Shown here: positions 33,124 to 41,965 of the stretch, one piece after another
How positions within the stretch are numbered: position 1 is the first letter of the stretch
How the letters are laid out: each line of letters starts with the position of its first letter
Assembly: GCA_015063805.1 (NCBI GenBank)
Contig: SVTK01000016.1
Span: forward strand, 1-64,000
Length of the DNA stretch: 64,000 bases
Source of the DNA: Oscillospiraceae bacterium
GTDB lineage: Bacteria; Bacillota; Clostridia; Oscillospirales; CAG-272
Direction: 5' to 3'
Position numbers and translations under genes: made by a program
The notes under the pieces: model-generated
The model's database searches: none
What the model was told of the DNA's origin: nothing
Seen by the model: only the letters and a program-made list of their open reading frames with translations

Positions 33124-35745
33124 TTGAATCTGCAGAAATTTACGCAAAAAAGCATGGAGGCGGTACAGGCCGCCCAAAATCTTTCCCTCTCCCACCGCAA
33201 TCCGCAGATTGAGGAAGCGCATCTGCTCCTGGCTCTGCTGGAGCAGACCGACGGGCTTTGCGCCGAGCTGCTCTCCCGGGTGGGAGCAGACACCGCGGCC
33301 CTTGCCGCCCGTGCCCGGGAGATCATCGCCCGCCTGCCCCAAAGCAGCGGCGGGGATGCAGAAAAGGTTTACATTTCCCGGGGTCTTGAGGCGGCGCTGA
33401 ACGAAGCCGAGGCTCAGGCTTCCCGAATGGGGGACAGCTATGTATCGGTGGAGCATCTTCTGCTGGGGCTGATGGAGAAGGCATCCACCCTGAAGGACAG
33501 CTTTGCCGCCTGCGGGGTGGAGAAGAAGGCGTTTCTCGATGCCGTGAAGTCTGCCCGGGGCGGCCGGAATGTCACCACCGACAACCCCGAGGCCACCTAT
33601 GACGTGCTGAGCAAGTACGGACAGGACCTGGTGGAGCTGGCCCGGGCGCAGAAGCTGGATCCCGTGATCGGCCGTGACGAGGAAATCCGTCGGGTGATCC
33701 GCATCCTCTCCCGCAAGTCCAAGAACAATCCCTGCCTCATTGGCGAGCCCGGCGTGGGCAAGACCGCCATTGCCGAGGGACTGGCCCAGCGCATTGTGCG
33801 GGGAGATGTCCCCGACAATCTGCGGGACCGCGCTCTCTTCTCCCTGGATATGGGTGCTCTGGTAGCAGGCGCCAAATACCGCGGCGAGTTTGAAGAGCGG
33901 CTGAAGGCGGTGCTGGACGAGATCAAGGCCAGCGAGGGGAAGATCATCCTCTTCATCGATGAGCTCCACACCATTGTGGGGGCGGGCAAGACCGACGGTG
34001 CTATGGATGCGGGCAACCTGCTCAAGCCCATGCTGGCCCGGGGCGAGCTCCACTGCATCGGTGCTACGACTCTGGATGAATACCGCAAATATATTGAGAA
34101 GGATGCCGCCCTGGAGCGCCGTTTCCAGCCGGTGCAGGTGGATGAGCCTACCGTGGAGGACTCCATCTCCATCCTGCGGGGACTGAAGGAACGCTACGAG
34201 GTCTACCACGGCGTCAAAATTCAGGACGGCGCCCTGATTGCCGCCGCTACCCTCTCGGCCCGCTACATTGCCGACCGCTTCCTCCCCGACAAGGCCATTG
34301 ACCTGGTGGACGAAGCCTGCGCCGTGATCAAGACCGAGATGGAATCCATGCCCGCCGAGATGGATGAGCTCTCCCACAAAATCATGCAGCTGGAGATTGA
34401 GCAGGCCGCGCTCAAGAAGGAGACCGACCGTCTCTCGGCCGAGCACCTGCGGCAGATCGAGGAGGAGCTGGCAAACCTGAGAGAACGCTTCTCGGCCATG
34501 AAGGCAAAGTGGGACAACGAAAAAGAGGCCATCGGCAAGGTACAGAAGATCCGCGAGGAGATCGAGCAGGTGAACGCTCAGATCGAGCAGGCGCAGAACA
34601 GCTACGATCTCACCCGCGCCGCCGAGCTGAAATACGGCCGCCTGCCCCAACTCAAGGCTGAGCTGGCCGAGGAAGAAGCCCGCGCCGAGGCAGCCGAGGC
34701 AAAGAATACTCTGCTCCGGGACAAGGTCACCGAGGAGGAGATCGCTCAGGTGGTCGCCCGCTGGACGGGGATCCCCGTGGCCCGGCTGATGGAGGGCGAG
34801 CGGGAGAAGCTGCTCGGCCTTGACGACAAGCTCCGTGAGCGGGTCATCGGGCAGGACGAAGCGGTGGAGCGGGTCAGCGATGCCATTCTCCGCTCCCGCG
34901 CCGGGATCCACGATCCCCGCCGTCCCATCGGCTCCTTCCTGTTCCTGGGCCCCACGGGTGTGGGCAAGACCGAGCTGGCCAAGGCTCTTGCCGCCGCCCT
35001 GTTTGATGACGAGCAGAGCATGGTCCGCATCGACATGAGCGAATATATGGAAAAGCACGCCGTTTCCCGACTCATCGGCGCGCCTCCCGGGTATGTGGGC
35101 TATGACGAGGGAGGCCAGCTCACCGAAGCGGTTCGCCGCCGTCCCTATGCGGTGGTGCTCTTCGACGAGATCGAGAAGGCTCACCCCGATGTGTTCAACG
35201 TCCTGCTTCAGGTACTGGACGACGGGCGGATTACCGACAGCCGGGGCCGCACGGTGGACTTCAAGAACACCATCCTCATCCTCACCTCCAACCTGGGCTC
35301 GGATATGATTCTCGAGGGGATCAATGGGGACGGAGAGATCTCGGCCGAAGCCCGGGAAGGGGTAAATGCCCTGCTGAAGCGGGCATTCCGACCCGAGTTC
35401 CTCAACCGCCTGGATGAGATTGTTTTCTACCGTCCCTTGGGACGCGAAGTCATCCGGGGCATCGTGGATCTGCAGATCGCCGACCTGCGCCGCCGCCTGG
35501 CCGCAAAGCAGCTGGATCTGGCCATCACCGACGCCGCACGGGATCACATCATCGACACCGCCTATGATCCCATCTACGGCGCACGGCCGCTGAAGAGATT
35601 CATTCAGTCGAAGATCGAGACTCTCCTGGCCCGCAAGATCATCGGCGAGGACCTCGCCCCCGACACCACGCTGACGGTGGATGTGGCGGATGGACGGTTG
35701 AAGGTCGTGGGGCTTAGCCCCACACCCCACGAGGGGACTTTTTGA
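33124..35745 (+). CDS. clpB: ATP-dependent disaggregase ClpB
   Basis: An 873-residue Hsp100 protein that, with DnaK, pulls proteins out of aggregates. The N domain spans about 1-145. AAA-1 has Walker A GEPGVGKT (207-214) and Walker B in LFIDELHT. A coiled-coil middle domain lies at about 400-525, and AAA-2 has Walker A GPTGVGKT (609-616). It ends in the small D2 domain. Start is TTG 33124 with AAAAAGGAGGACCTGAA upstream. The last residues ([10 protein letters not shown]) are unlike the usual ClpB tail: they and the stop codon are encoded by the dispersed hairpin repeat. Second gene of the RHH operon. Confidence 0.96.
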   Translation: MNLQKFTQKSMEAVQAAQNLSLSHRNPQIEEAHLLLALLEQTDGLCAELLSRVGADTAALAARAREIIARLPQSSGGDAEKVYISRGLEAALNEAEAQASRMGDSYVSVEHLLLGLMEKASTLKDSFAACGVEKKAFLDAVKSARGGRNVTTDNPEATYDVLSKYGQDLVELARAQKLDPVIGRDEEIRRVIRILSRKSKNNPCLIGEPGVGKTAIAEGLAQRIVRGDVPDNLRDRALFSLDMGALVAGAKYRGEFEERLKAVLDEIKASEGKIILFIDELHTIVGAGKTDGAMDAGNLLKPMLARGELHCIGATTLDEYRKYIEKDAALERRFQPVQVDEPTVEDSISILRGLKERYEVYHGVKIQDGALIAAATLSARYIADRFLPDKAIDLVDEACAVIKTEMESMPAEMDELSHKIMQLEIEQAALKKETDRLSAEHLRQIEEELANLRERFSAMKAKWDNEKEAIGKVQKIREEIEQVNAQIEQAQNSYDLTRAAELKYGRLPQLKAELAEEEARAEAAEAKNTLLRDKVTEEEIAQVVARWTGIPVARLMEGEREKLLGLDDKLRERVIGQDEAVERVSDAILRSRAGIHDPRRPIGSFLFLGPTGVGKTELAKALAAALFDDEQSMVRIDMSEYMEKHAVSRLIGAPPGYVGYDEGGQLTEAVRRRPYAVVLFDEIEKAHPDVFNVLLQVLDDGRITDSRGRTVDFKNTILILTSNLGSDMILEGINGDGEISAEAREGVNALLKRAFRPEFLNRLDEIVFYRPLGREVIRGIVDLQIADLRRRLAAKQLDLAITDAARDHIIDTAYDPIYGARPLKRFIQSKIETLLARKIIGEDLAPDTTLTVDVADGRLKVVGLSPTPHEGTF

Positions 35746-35908
35746 AAAAAGTCCCCTCGACCCCCAAAAACTTTCATGAAAAAGAATGACCTTTGTGCCA
35801 ATCAAATTTGATGCGCACAGAGGTCATGCCTTTTGTGGGAAGTTTTTGGGGATCCTTAAGGGCCTTTTTTCAAAAAGGCCCTTAAGCGGGGCTTGGGGCG
35901 GCGCCCCA
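35703..35908. repeat. Dispersed hairpin repeat, inverted double copy B/C
   Basis: Two copies face each other. The left copy has GGGGCTTAGCCCCACACCCC and a hairpin CGAGGGGACTTTTTG... (35730-35759); the right copy has a hairpin CTTAAGGGCCTTTTTTC... (35855-35886) and GGGGCGGCGCCCC. Between them CCCCCAAAAACTTTCATG and GGAAGTTTTTGGGG, then AATGACCT and AGGTCAT, also pair. The whole is a roughly 200-bp near-palindrome beginning inside clpB. Confidence 0.75.
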
Positions 35909-35918
35909 ATTCTCCCCC

Positions 35919-35947
35919 TTGACTATTTCCCGCTTTTGCGGTACAAT
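35919..35947 (+). promoter_or_regulatory. azlCD promoter
   Basis: TTGACT (35919-35924), 17 bases, TACAAT (35942-35947), 31 bases before the azlC ATG. Confidence 0.75.
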
Positions 35948-35978
35948 AATGGGAGAATTTTTCACTTTGGAGTCAACC

Positions 35979-36707
35979 ATGAACTTTCCCATTAAAACCT
36001 CTCTGCGGCGGGGGATGCGGGACGGAATCCCCATCATGCTGGGCTATCTCGCCGTCGCTTTCACCCTGGGCATTGCCGCCCGCAACGCCGGGCTGAACGC
36101 CTTCCAGGCCGCGCTGACCAGCTTCACCAATCACGCCTCCGCCGGGGAATACGCGGGGCTTACCCTCATCGCCGCAAAGGCAACCTATCTCGAGGTGGCG
36201 ATCATGGAGGTAGTGGTGAACGCCCGCTACCTGCTCATGTCCTGCGCCCTCAGCCAAAAGCTCGCCCCCGACACCTCCTTCCTCCATCGGATGCTCATCG
36301 GCTACGGTCTCACCGACGAGGTCTTCGGCATCTCCATGGCCCAGGAGGGGTACCTCTCTCCCTGGTACAGCTACGGTGCCTTCGGCGTTGCCGTGGCCGG
36401 CTGGACAGCGGGCAGTGCCCTGGGTGTTCTGGTAGGCAACATCCTCCCCGATCGGGCGGTGTATGCCCTGTCGGTGGGTCTCTACGGAATGTTCCTGGCC
36501 ATCATCGTTCCCCCTGCCCGGAAGAACCGCTTCCTCTGCGGGCTGATTGTGGTGTCCATGGCCGCCTCGGCCCTCTTCGCCGCCCTGCCCCTGCTGTCCG
36601 AGCTGTCCGAGGGTATCCGCATCATTCTGCTCACCGTTCTGCTGTCGGCAGGTGCCGCGCTCCTTCGCCCCGTCCGTGACGAAGCCGAAGACAAGGAGGG
36701 CGCGTGA
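35979..36707 (+). CDS. azlC: Branched-chain amino acid exporter subunit AzlC
   Basis: A 242-residue protein with about seven membrane helices. It shows the AzlC/YgaZ pattern: an N-terminal GMRDGIPIMLGYLAVAFTLG, FTNHASAGEYAGLTLI, and NARYLLMSCALSQKLAP after helix 3. AzlC pairs with AzlD to export branched-chain amino acids and analogues. TTTGGAGTCAACC precedes the ATG at 35979; the in-frame sequence upstream is the promoter. Its stop overlaps the azlD start (TGATG). Promoter just upstream. Confidence 0.92.
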   Translation: MNFPIKTSLRRGMRDGIPIMLGYLAVAFTLGIAARNAGLNAFQAALTSFTNHASAGEYAGLTLIAAKATYLEVAIMEVVVNARYLLMSCALSQKLAPDTSFLHRMLIGYGLTDEVFGISMAQEGYLSPWYSYGAFGVAVAGWTAGSALGVLVGNILPDRAVYALSVGLYGMFLAIIVPPARKNRFLCGLIVVSMAASALFAALPLLSELSEGIRIILLTVLLSAGAALLRPVRDEAEDKEGA

Positions 36708-37012
36708 TGGAACACAACACCTACCTCTACATCCTGGTGATGGCGGGCGTGACCTACCTGATCCGCGTCCTGCCCCTCACCCTCATCCGCCGGGAGATCA
36801 AAAACCGCTTCATCCGCTCCTTCCTCTACTATGTACCCTATGTTACCCTGGCGGTGATGACCTTCCCCGCCATCCTCTCGGCCACCGCATCCCCCATCTC
36901 GGGACTGGCGGCTCTGCTGGCCGGTATCGCCGCCGCATGGTTTGGCCGAAGCCTTCTCCAGGTGTCGGTGATCTGCTGCGCCGTGGTGTTTGTATTGGAA
37001 TTGTTTTTATAA
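36707..37012 (+). CDS. azlD: Branched-chain amino acid exporter subunit AzlD
   Basis: A 101-residue protein with three or four membrane helices, typical of AzlD/YgaH (YLIRVLPLTLIRREIKNRFI, then SFLYYVPYVTLAVMTFPAIL). It forms the exporter with AzlC. ATG 36707 overlaps the azlC stop and has AAGGAGG seven bases upstream; GTG 36704 is the only alternative. A repeat-type hairpin follows six bases after the stop and probably terminates the operon. Confidence 0.92.
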   Translation: MEHNTYLYILVMAGVTYLIRVLPLTLIRREIKNRFIRSFLYYVPYVTLAVMTFPAILSATASPISGLAALLAGIAAAWFGRSLLQVSVICCAVVFVLELFL

Positions 37013-37018
37013 ATTAAT

Positions 37019-37136
37019 GTGGGGGACGCTTTTTGAAAAAAGCGTCCCCCACACCCCCTGCAAAAACTTTCAAAAAGGGCGTGCCGGAAAGTTTTCGCGG
37101 GGGCCCGGGGGAGCCTTTTACAAAAGGCTCCCCCGG
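37019..37136. repeat. Dispersed hairpin repeat, two copies tail to tail (D/E)
   Basis: Hairpin GTGGGGGACGCTTTTTG... (37019-37052) follows azlD, with tail ACACCCCCTGCAAAAACTTT. An inverted copy then follows, with GAAAGTTTTCGCGGGGGC and hairpin CCGGGGGAGCCTTTTAC... (37105-37136). The second copy supplies the end of feoB, whose stop codon is at 37118-37120. Confidence 0.78.
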
Positions 37137-39043
37137 ATTACGTTTACGACAATACACAGCAGGACTCCCACCACTGTAGGAAGCAACGCTGCCATGGCCG
37201 CCATGGCAGCGCTCCCCGTTTCCCGCTTCACCGTAAGCAGGGTGGTGGAGCAGGGCCAATGGAAGAGGGTGAAAATCAGCACGCAGGCCGCCCTGCCCCC
37301 GTCCCAGCCGTTGGCCACAAGGATCTCCCCAAGCGCCGCCGAAGAACCCACCTCCCCCAGGCTGCCGCCCGCGGTGTAGATCATGAGCACGATGGGCAGC
37401 ACGATCTCGTTGGCCGGCAGCCCCAGGATGAAAGCCAACAGGATTGCCCCGTCCATGCCCATCAGCCGCCCCAGAGGTTCAAGCGCCGCGGCTCCCCAGC
37501 CAAGCAGGCTCATTTCCCCCACCGTGACATTGGCCATACCCCAGATCACCAACCCCGCCGGTGCCGCCACTGCGGCGGCGCGGCCAAGCACAAAGAGGGT
37601 GCGGTCCACCACAGCGCTCACCAGCACCCGCCCCACCCGGGGGCGGCGGAAAGGGGGCATCTCCAGGGTGAAGGCCGAGGGCATCCCCCGGAACAGGGTG
37701 TGAGAGAGAAGCCAGGTCACCCCAAAGGAAACAGCCACCGCCACCAAAATCAGCCCCAGCAGAAGCAGCGCCGACACCGCTCCGCCGCCGTTTCCCGCAA
37801 AAAAGATCACAATCAGGGCAATGAGGGTGGGAAACCGCCCGTTGCAGGGGACAAAGCTGTTGGTGAGCACCGCCAGCAGCCGCTCACGCCGGGAGTCGAT
37901 GATGCGGCACCCCACCACACCTACAGCATTGCACCCGAAGCCCATGCACATACACAGTGCCTGCTTGCCGCAGGCGCGGCAGGCCCGGAAGGGACGGTCA
38001 AGATTGTAGGCAATGCGGGGCAAATATCCCGCGTCTTCCATGAGGGTAAAGAGGGGAAAGAAGATCAGCATGGGGGGAAGCATCACCGACACCACCCGTC
38101 CCAGCGTCCGCCATACCCCCTCCACCAGCACCCCCGTCAGCCAGGCAGGCGCGCCCCAAGCCTCCATCAGCCCAAGCAGACCGGACTCGATCCGACCAAA
38201 CAGCGCACCGAGCCAGGCCGAGGGGTAATTCGCCCCCTCCACCGTGAGCCAAAGGATGAAAAAGAGAAGTACCAGCATAATGGGGTAGGCCGTGCGCCGC
38301 CCGGTGAGAATCCGATCCCGGCGGGCATCGGCAGCGGTGTAGCCGCAGGCCGTTCCCCCCTCGGCCGAAACCGCCGCCGATGCGATCTCGCAGGCCCGGG
38401 CGTGAAGGGTCGATACGATCCCGTCGACCATGGCGGGATCTTCGCTGAGGTGCTGCAGGGCGCGCCACCGCTCCCCGCCCCGAGCCGCAATGGCCGACTC
38501 AATTTCGGGGGCATAGCAGAGGGGAACGGGAAAATCGGTGGGCGCTGCAAAGGCGCGGTCCAGCGCAGCTCCCAGCCGTGCCGCTTCACCCCGGCGGCGA
38601 GCCGACATCCCCACCACGGTGACCCCGAGGGCAGAGGACAGGGCATCCAAGTCAAGCTTGATCCCCTTGGTCTCAGCTTCGTCCATCAGATTCACGCAGA
38701 GCACCGTGGGACGGTGGGGCGCCATCTCCAGTACCTGCAGGGCAAGATTGAGATTCCGTCCCAGGCAGGCGGCGTCGCACACGATCACCACGCCGTCGGG
38801 GTCATCGCCCCCCAGAAAATCTCTCGCCACCTCTTCCTCCGCCGAATGGGTCAGCAGGGAGTAGGTGCCGGGCAGATCCACCAGAATGTATTCGTTCTCC
38901 CCCCGACGGAAGCGGCCTGCGGCGGTATCCACCGTCTTCCCCGACCAGTTTCCCGTGTGCCGCCGCATCCCCGTCAGGCTGTTGAACACCGTGGATTTTC
39001 CCACATTGGGGTTGCCCGCCAGGGCAATCACCCGCTCAGCCAT
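37118..39043 (-). CDS. feoB: Ferrous iron transporter FeoB
   Basis: A 641-residue inner-membrane Fe2+ transporter. The N-terminal G domain has G1 GNPNVGKST (8-16), switch T in TGNWSGKTVD, G3 DLPGTYSL and G4 NLMDE. The membrane region starts at about 250, with Gate motifs EDAGYLPRIAYNLD and CNAVGVVGCRIIDSRRER and a second half VPCNGRFPTLIALIV. ATG 39043 gives the canonical MAERVIALAGNPN start and overlaps feoA by eight bases. The final residues RGSLL and the stop lie inside the dispersed hairpin repeat, so the native tail may be replaced. FeoA and FeoB form an operon. Confidence 0.95.
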   Translation of the reverse strand: MAERVIALAGNPNVGKSTVFNSLTGMRRHTGNWSGKTVDTAAGRFRRGENEYILVDLPGTYSLLTHSAEEEVARDFLGGDDPDGVVIVCDAACLGRNLNLALQVLEMAPHRPTVLCVNLMDEAETKGIKLDLDALSSALGVTVVGMSARRRGEAARLGAALDRAFAAPTDFPVPLCYAPEIESAIAARGGERWRALQHLSEDPAMVDGIVSTLHARACEIASAAVSAEGGTACGYTAADARRDRILTGRRTAYPIMLVLLFFILWLTVEGANYPSAWLGALFGRIESGLLGLMEAWGAPAWLTGVLVEGVWRTLGRVVSVMLPPMLIFFPLFTLMEDAGYLPRIAYNLDRPFRACRACGKQALCMCMGFGCNAVGVVGCRIIDSRRERLLAVLTNSFVPCNGRFPTLIALIVIFFAGNGGGAVSALLLLGLILVAVAVSFGVTWLLSHTLFRGMPSAFTLEMPPFRRPRVGRVLVSAVVDRTLFVLGRAAAVAAPAGLVIWGMANVTVGEMSLLGWGAAALEPLGRLMGMDGAILLAFILGLPANEIVLPIVLMIYTAGGSLGEVGSSAALGEILVANGWDGGRAACVLIFTLFHWPCSTTLLTVKRETGSAAMAAMAALLPTVVGVLLCIVVNVIRGSLL

Positions 39044-39278
39044 CCTCCCACACCTCCCCCAGCACCACATCGGCCCCATCGGTACAGCGGATGGCGATCA
39101 CCGCCCCGCAGATGAGGTAGGCCACGGGATCCCCCGCCGGGCTCCGCCCCATACACCGCACCTCGGCGCCGGGGACAAGCCCCAGATCCAGCAGACGGCG
39201 GCGCATCCCTCCTGTCCCCCGCAGCTCCGATACCCTGCCCCACTGCCCGGGGGCCAGGTCACACAAACGATATTCCAT
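39036..39278 (-). CDS. feoA: FeoA domain protein
   Basis: An 80-residue SH3-like protein of the FeoA family (LRGTGGMRRRLLDLGLVPGA, then EVRCMGRSP, and DPVAYLICGAVIAIR). FeoA supports FeoB activity, probably by contacting its G domain. It begins at ATG 39278 after AAAGGTGTAAGCTT and overlaps feoB by eight bases. An upstream TATACT box is visible, but no convincing -35, Fur or DtxR-type box, so iron control is only assumed. Confidence 0.92.
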   Translation of the reverse strand: MEYRLCDLAPGQWGRVSELRGTGGMRRRLLDLGLVPGAEVRCMGRSPAGDPVAYLICGAVIAIRCTDGADVVLGEVWEDG

Positions 39279-39434
39279 AAGCTTACACCTTTATTCTCAG
39301 CAATTCGCGCATCTGCGCTACCCCCAGTATATTCGACAAAAGGCGGGAAGGTGACGGCGGGAATCATCCCCAAACCATCCCGTTTTGTCCCACCATTTTC
39401 CCAAAAAATACTTTTCTTTGGCCATTGGCTGTGC

Positions 39435-39440
39435 TATAAT
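39435..39440 (+). promoter_or_regulatory. -10 box before the FAD oxidoreductase
   Basis: A perfect TATAAT lies 52 bases before the ATG. The matching -35 (TTTTCT) is poor, so an activator may be needed. The rest of 39279-39491 shows nothing else. Confidence 0.5.
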
Positions 39441-39491
39441 AAAGCTATCACGGGAAATCTCTTTCCCGCAAATCGGTATGCGGAGGAACCT

Positions 39492-40937
39492 ATGGGACAA
39501 TTCATGTATCAGAAATCGATTCCCGCCGATCTGACGGCGGATGTGTTGGTCATCGGCGGCGGCCCCGCCGGACTTTGCGCCGCTATTGCCGCGGCACGGA
39601 ACGGCGCGGACACCCTGCTCATTGAGCAGAACGGATACTGCGGCGGAATGGCTTCCGCAGGTTTGGTGGCCCCCTTTATGACCTGCTATGACAGCGGCGG
39701 TACCACCATGCTCATCCGCGGCCTCTTTGAGGAGATCATTGACCGCCTGGTGGCGGTGGGCGGTGCGATTCATCCCTCCCGGGTCAACTCCCCCTCCTCC
39801 TTCACCTCCTACATCACCAACGGACACAACCATGTCACCCCTTTCCGCGTGGAGTCGCTGAAGCGCATCGCCGACCAAATGCTCACCGAGAGCGGGGTGC
39901 GCATCCTCTACCACACCACCTTTATTGACGCCATTACCGCAGGTGACCGCATTGATCGGGTCATCGTTTCCATGAAGGACGGCCTGCACGCCGTCTCCGC
40001 CAAAACCGTTGTCGACTGCTCAGGGGACGGGGACTGTGCCGCCGCGGCGGGGGTTCCCTATGTGCTGGGCAACGGTGCCGGACGCATCCAGCCCGCCACC
40101 ATGTTCTTCCGGGTGGGCGGTGTGGATCTGGCACAGGTGGATGGGGACATTGCCGCCAACCGCGACAATTTCTTCCGAAAGGACGGCGTCAACTACCGCT
40201 CCCTGCACTGGTGGGTGGAAAAGGCACGCCAGGCCGGCGACTGGACCCTTGACCGGGTTTCCATCGGCCTTTTCCGGGGTGTGGACGAGGACGAATGGAG
40301 CATCAACACCTCCCGCATCATGGGAGTTGACGGCACCGATTCGGCCAGCCTCACCCGGGGCGAGATCATCGGCCGTGAACAGGTGGAGGAGATCTTCCGC
40401 TTCTTGGTCAAATACGTCCCCGGCTTTGCCAATGCCCGGCTTCTGCAGTCCGGCGCCACCCTGGGCATCCGCGAAACCCGCCACATTGCCGGCATCCGCA
40501 CCCTCACCACCGAGGATGTTCTGGCCTGCCGCGTCCCCAACGATGCCATTATGATCGCCGCCAATGCCATTGATGTACACGGCCGCTACGGCCCCCGCTC
40601 CAACGAATACATCACCCTGCCCCCCGACCACTGCTACGGCGTTCCCTACGGCACCATGGCCGCGGTCAATCTTTCCAATCTGCTGGTGGCCGGTCGCTGC
40701 ATCTCGGCCGAAAGCGATGCCGCCGGCGCGATCCGGGTCATGCCTCCCTGCATGGGAATCGGGCAGGCAGCGGGAACTGCCGCCGCCATGGCCGCAGGAG
40801 CCGGCACCGACCTGCGTGAGTTGAACACCGCCTCTCTGCGGGACCTTCTCCGCACCCAGGGCGTGATGCTGGACGAGGAATTCATCGCCGCCAACCATGC
40901 CAATCCCGCTCCGGTCCGCAATGTCGGCTGCATTTGA
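39492..40937 (+). CDS. FAD-dependent oxidoreductase
   Basis: A 481-residue flavoprotein of the FAD_oxidored (PF12831-like) group. The dinucleotide-binding GGGPAGLCAAIAAARNGADT starts at about residue 22, after the first beta strand. CGGMASAGLVAPFM follows, then a second glycine/acid motif VVDCSGDGDCAAAAGVPYV. The C-terminal NLLVAGRCISAESDAAGAIRV is typical of the family. The two-cysteine CGGM region and the ending MGIGQAAGTAAAMAA fit enzymes that act on hydroxylated or unsaturated acids; the substrate is unknown. Ribosome site GGAGG six bases before ATG 39492. It is followed 19 bases later by an unknown gene, probably in the same operon. Confidence 0.85.
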   Translation: MGQFMYQKSIPADLTADVLVIGGGPAGLCAAIAAARNGADTLLIEQNGYCGGMASAGLVAPFMTCYDSGGTTMLIRGLFEEIIDRLVAVGGAIHPSRVNSPSSFTSYITNGHNHVTPFRVESLKRIADQMLTESGVRILYHTTFIDAITAGDRIDRVIVSMKDGLHAVSAKTVVDCSGDGDCAAAAGVPYVLGNGAGRIQPATMFFRVGGVDLAQVDGDIAANRDNFFRKDGVNYRSLHWWVEKARQAGDWTLDRVSIGLFRGVDEDEWSINTSRIMGVDGTDSASLTRGEIIGREQVEEIFRFLVKYVPGFANARLLQSGATLGIRETRHIAGIRTLTTEDVLACRVPNDAIMIAANAIDVHGRYGPRSNEYITLPPDHCYGVPYGTMAAVNLSNLLVAGRCISAESDAAGAIRVMPPCMGIGQAAGTAAAMAAGAGTDLRELNTASLRDLLRTQGVMLDEEFIAANHANPAPVRNVGCI

Positions 40938-40956
40938 GCCGGGAAAGGAGTCTGCC

Positions 40957-41898
40957 ATGCTGTTTCCCCAAACCGAGTTGTTCATGGAATTTGAGAATCC
41001 CACCGAGCGCGTTTTCGGCGTGCGCCGTTCCGTGCAGGGCTTTTCGGTGTGGGAGAATTGGGGCTTTGTCCTGTTCCACACGGGAATCTGCGCGATCTAC
41101 GATCTCCTCACCCGGAATCCCTCCCCCATCGAGGTCTTCCGTCTTGCCTCCTACCATGACGGGCAGGAGGATCGGCGCTATGCCAATCACGCCAATGATC
41201 TGATGTTCGGCAGGACCCCGGAGGGGGCTCCGCTGATGTACATCACCGCCGGGAACAGCGGCGATGCCGACGAGCGAGGCTGGATCGCCTACTGCGCCGT
41301 GGAAGCCCTGGACATCACCCGCGACAGCAGCGGGAATCCCCACTTCTCTACCCGCCCGGCACAGTCCATCTACTACCGCAACGACGGCATCGAAGATACC
41401 CCCTGGCAGACCCCCGGATGGGGCTGGCCCGCGTCCCTGGTAGATATGGATCGCGGTGAGTATATCCTGCTCTCCGCCCGCTACCGCACCACGCGGGAGT
41501 TCGCCCATCTCGAAGCCGAGAACAACTATATCATCACTCGCTTCCGCCTGCCCGAGGTCACCCCCGACCACATGGCCGTCACCCTCACCCCCGCCGATAT
41601 CATCGGCCAGTTCCAGGTGCCCTACGACATTTATGCCACCCAGGGAGGCACCGTGCACGACGGACGGATCTACTACACCTTCGGCTTTGCCAAAAACGGA
41701 TGCCCCATCGGTCTGCGGGTGTTCGATTTGAAGGAAGAGAAAATCGCCGCCCGCGCCGATCTCTCTGCCACCCCCTTCGGACATATCGAAATCGAATGCT
41801 GCGCCTTCTACGGCGGCAAGCTGCTCATCAACACCCAGTCGCCCAAGGGAGAGCCGGGACGCATTTACGCCCTCGACCCCGCACAGCTGACCGAATAA
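40957..41898 (+). CDS. Unknown 313-aa protein in the FAD oxidoreductase operon
   Basis: I do not recognise the family. The 313-residue product has no signal peptide or membrane helix. Its blocks of alternating strands (LRVFDLKEEKIAARADLS and YDIYATQGGTVHDGRIYYTF) and several Tyr/Trp-rich turns look like a beta-propeller that could bind or cleave a sugar. ATG 40957 follows GGAAAGGAGTCTGCC; the frame is open upstream but overlaps the oxidoreductase gene. The close spacing to the oxidoreductase suggests one pathway. A strong terminator follows. Confidence 0.7.
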   Translation: MLFPQTELFMEFENPTERVFGVRRSVQGFSVWENWGFVLFHTGICAIYDLLTRNPSPIEVFRLASYHDGQEDRRYANHANDLMFGRTPEGAPLMYITAGNSGDADERGWIAYCAVEALDITRDSSGNPHFSTRPAQSIYYRNDGIEDTPWQTPGWGWPASLVDMDRGEYILLSARYRTTREFAHLEAENNYIITRFRLPEVTPDHMAVTLTPADIIGQFQVPYDIYATQGGTVHDGRIYYTFGFAKNGCPIGLRVFDLKEEKIAARADLSATPFGHIEIECCAFYGGKLLINTQSPKGEPGRIYALDPAQLTE

Positions 41899-41913
41899 CT
41901 GCGAACCTGCACA

Positions 41914-41953
41914 AAAAAGGGACGGTGTGACTTTCGTCACACCGTCCCTTTTT
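41914..41953. terminator. Bidirectional terminator between unknown gene and serA
   Basis: Eighteen-base perfect arms AAAAAGGGACGGTGTGAC and complement with loop TTTC, T-runs on both strands. Confidence 0.92.
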
Positions 41954-41965
41954 GCGCGGACAGCC

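Noticed and set aside
32374..35805. 1,143-codon minus-strand open frame antisense to clpB
   Set aside because: It is a mirror of GC-rich clpB codons, has no ribosome site and no recognisable domain. ClpB on the plus strand is certain.
37259..39115. 618-codon plus-strand open frame over feoB
   Set aside because: Proline/histidine-rich shadow; feoB on the minus strand has all G-protein motifs.
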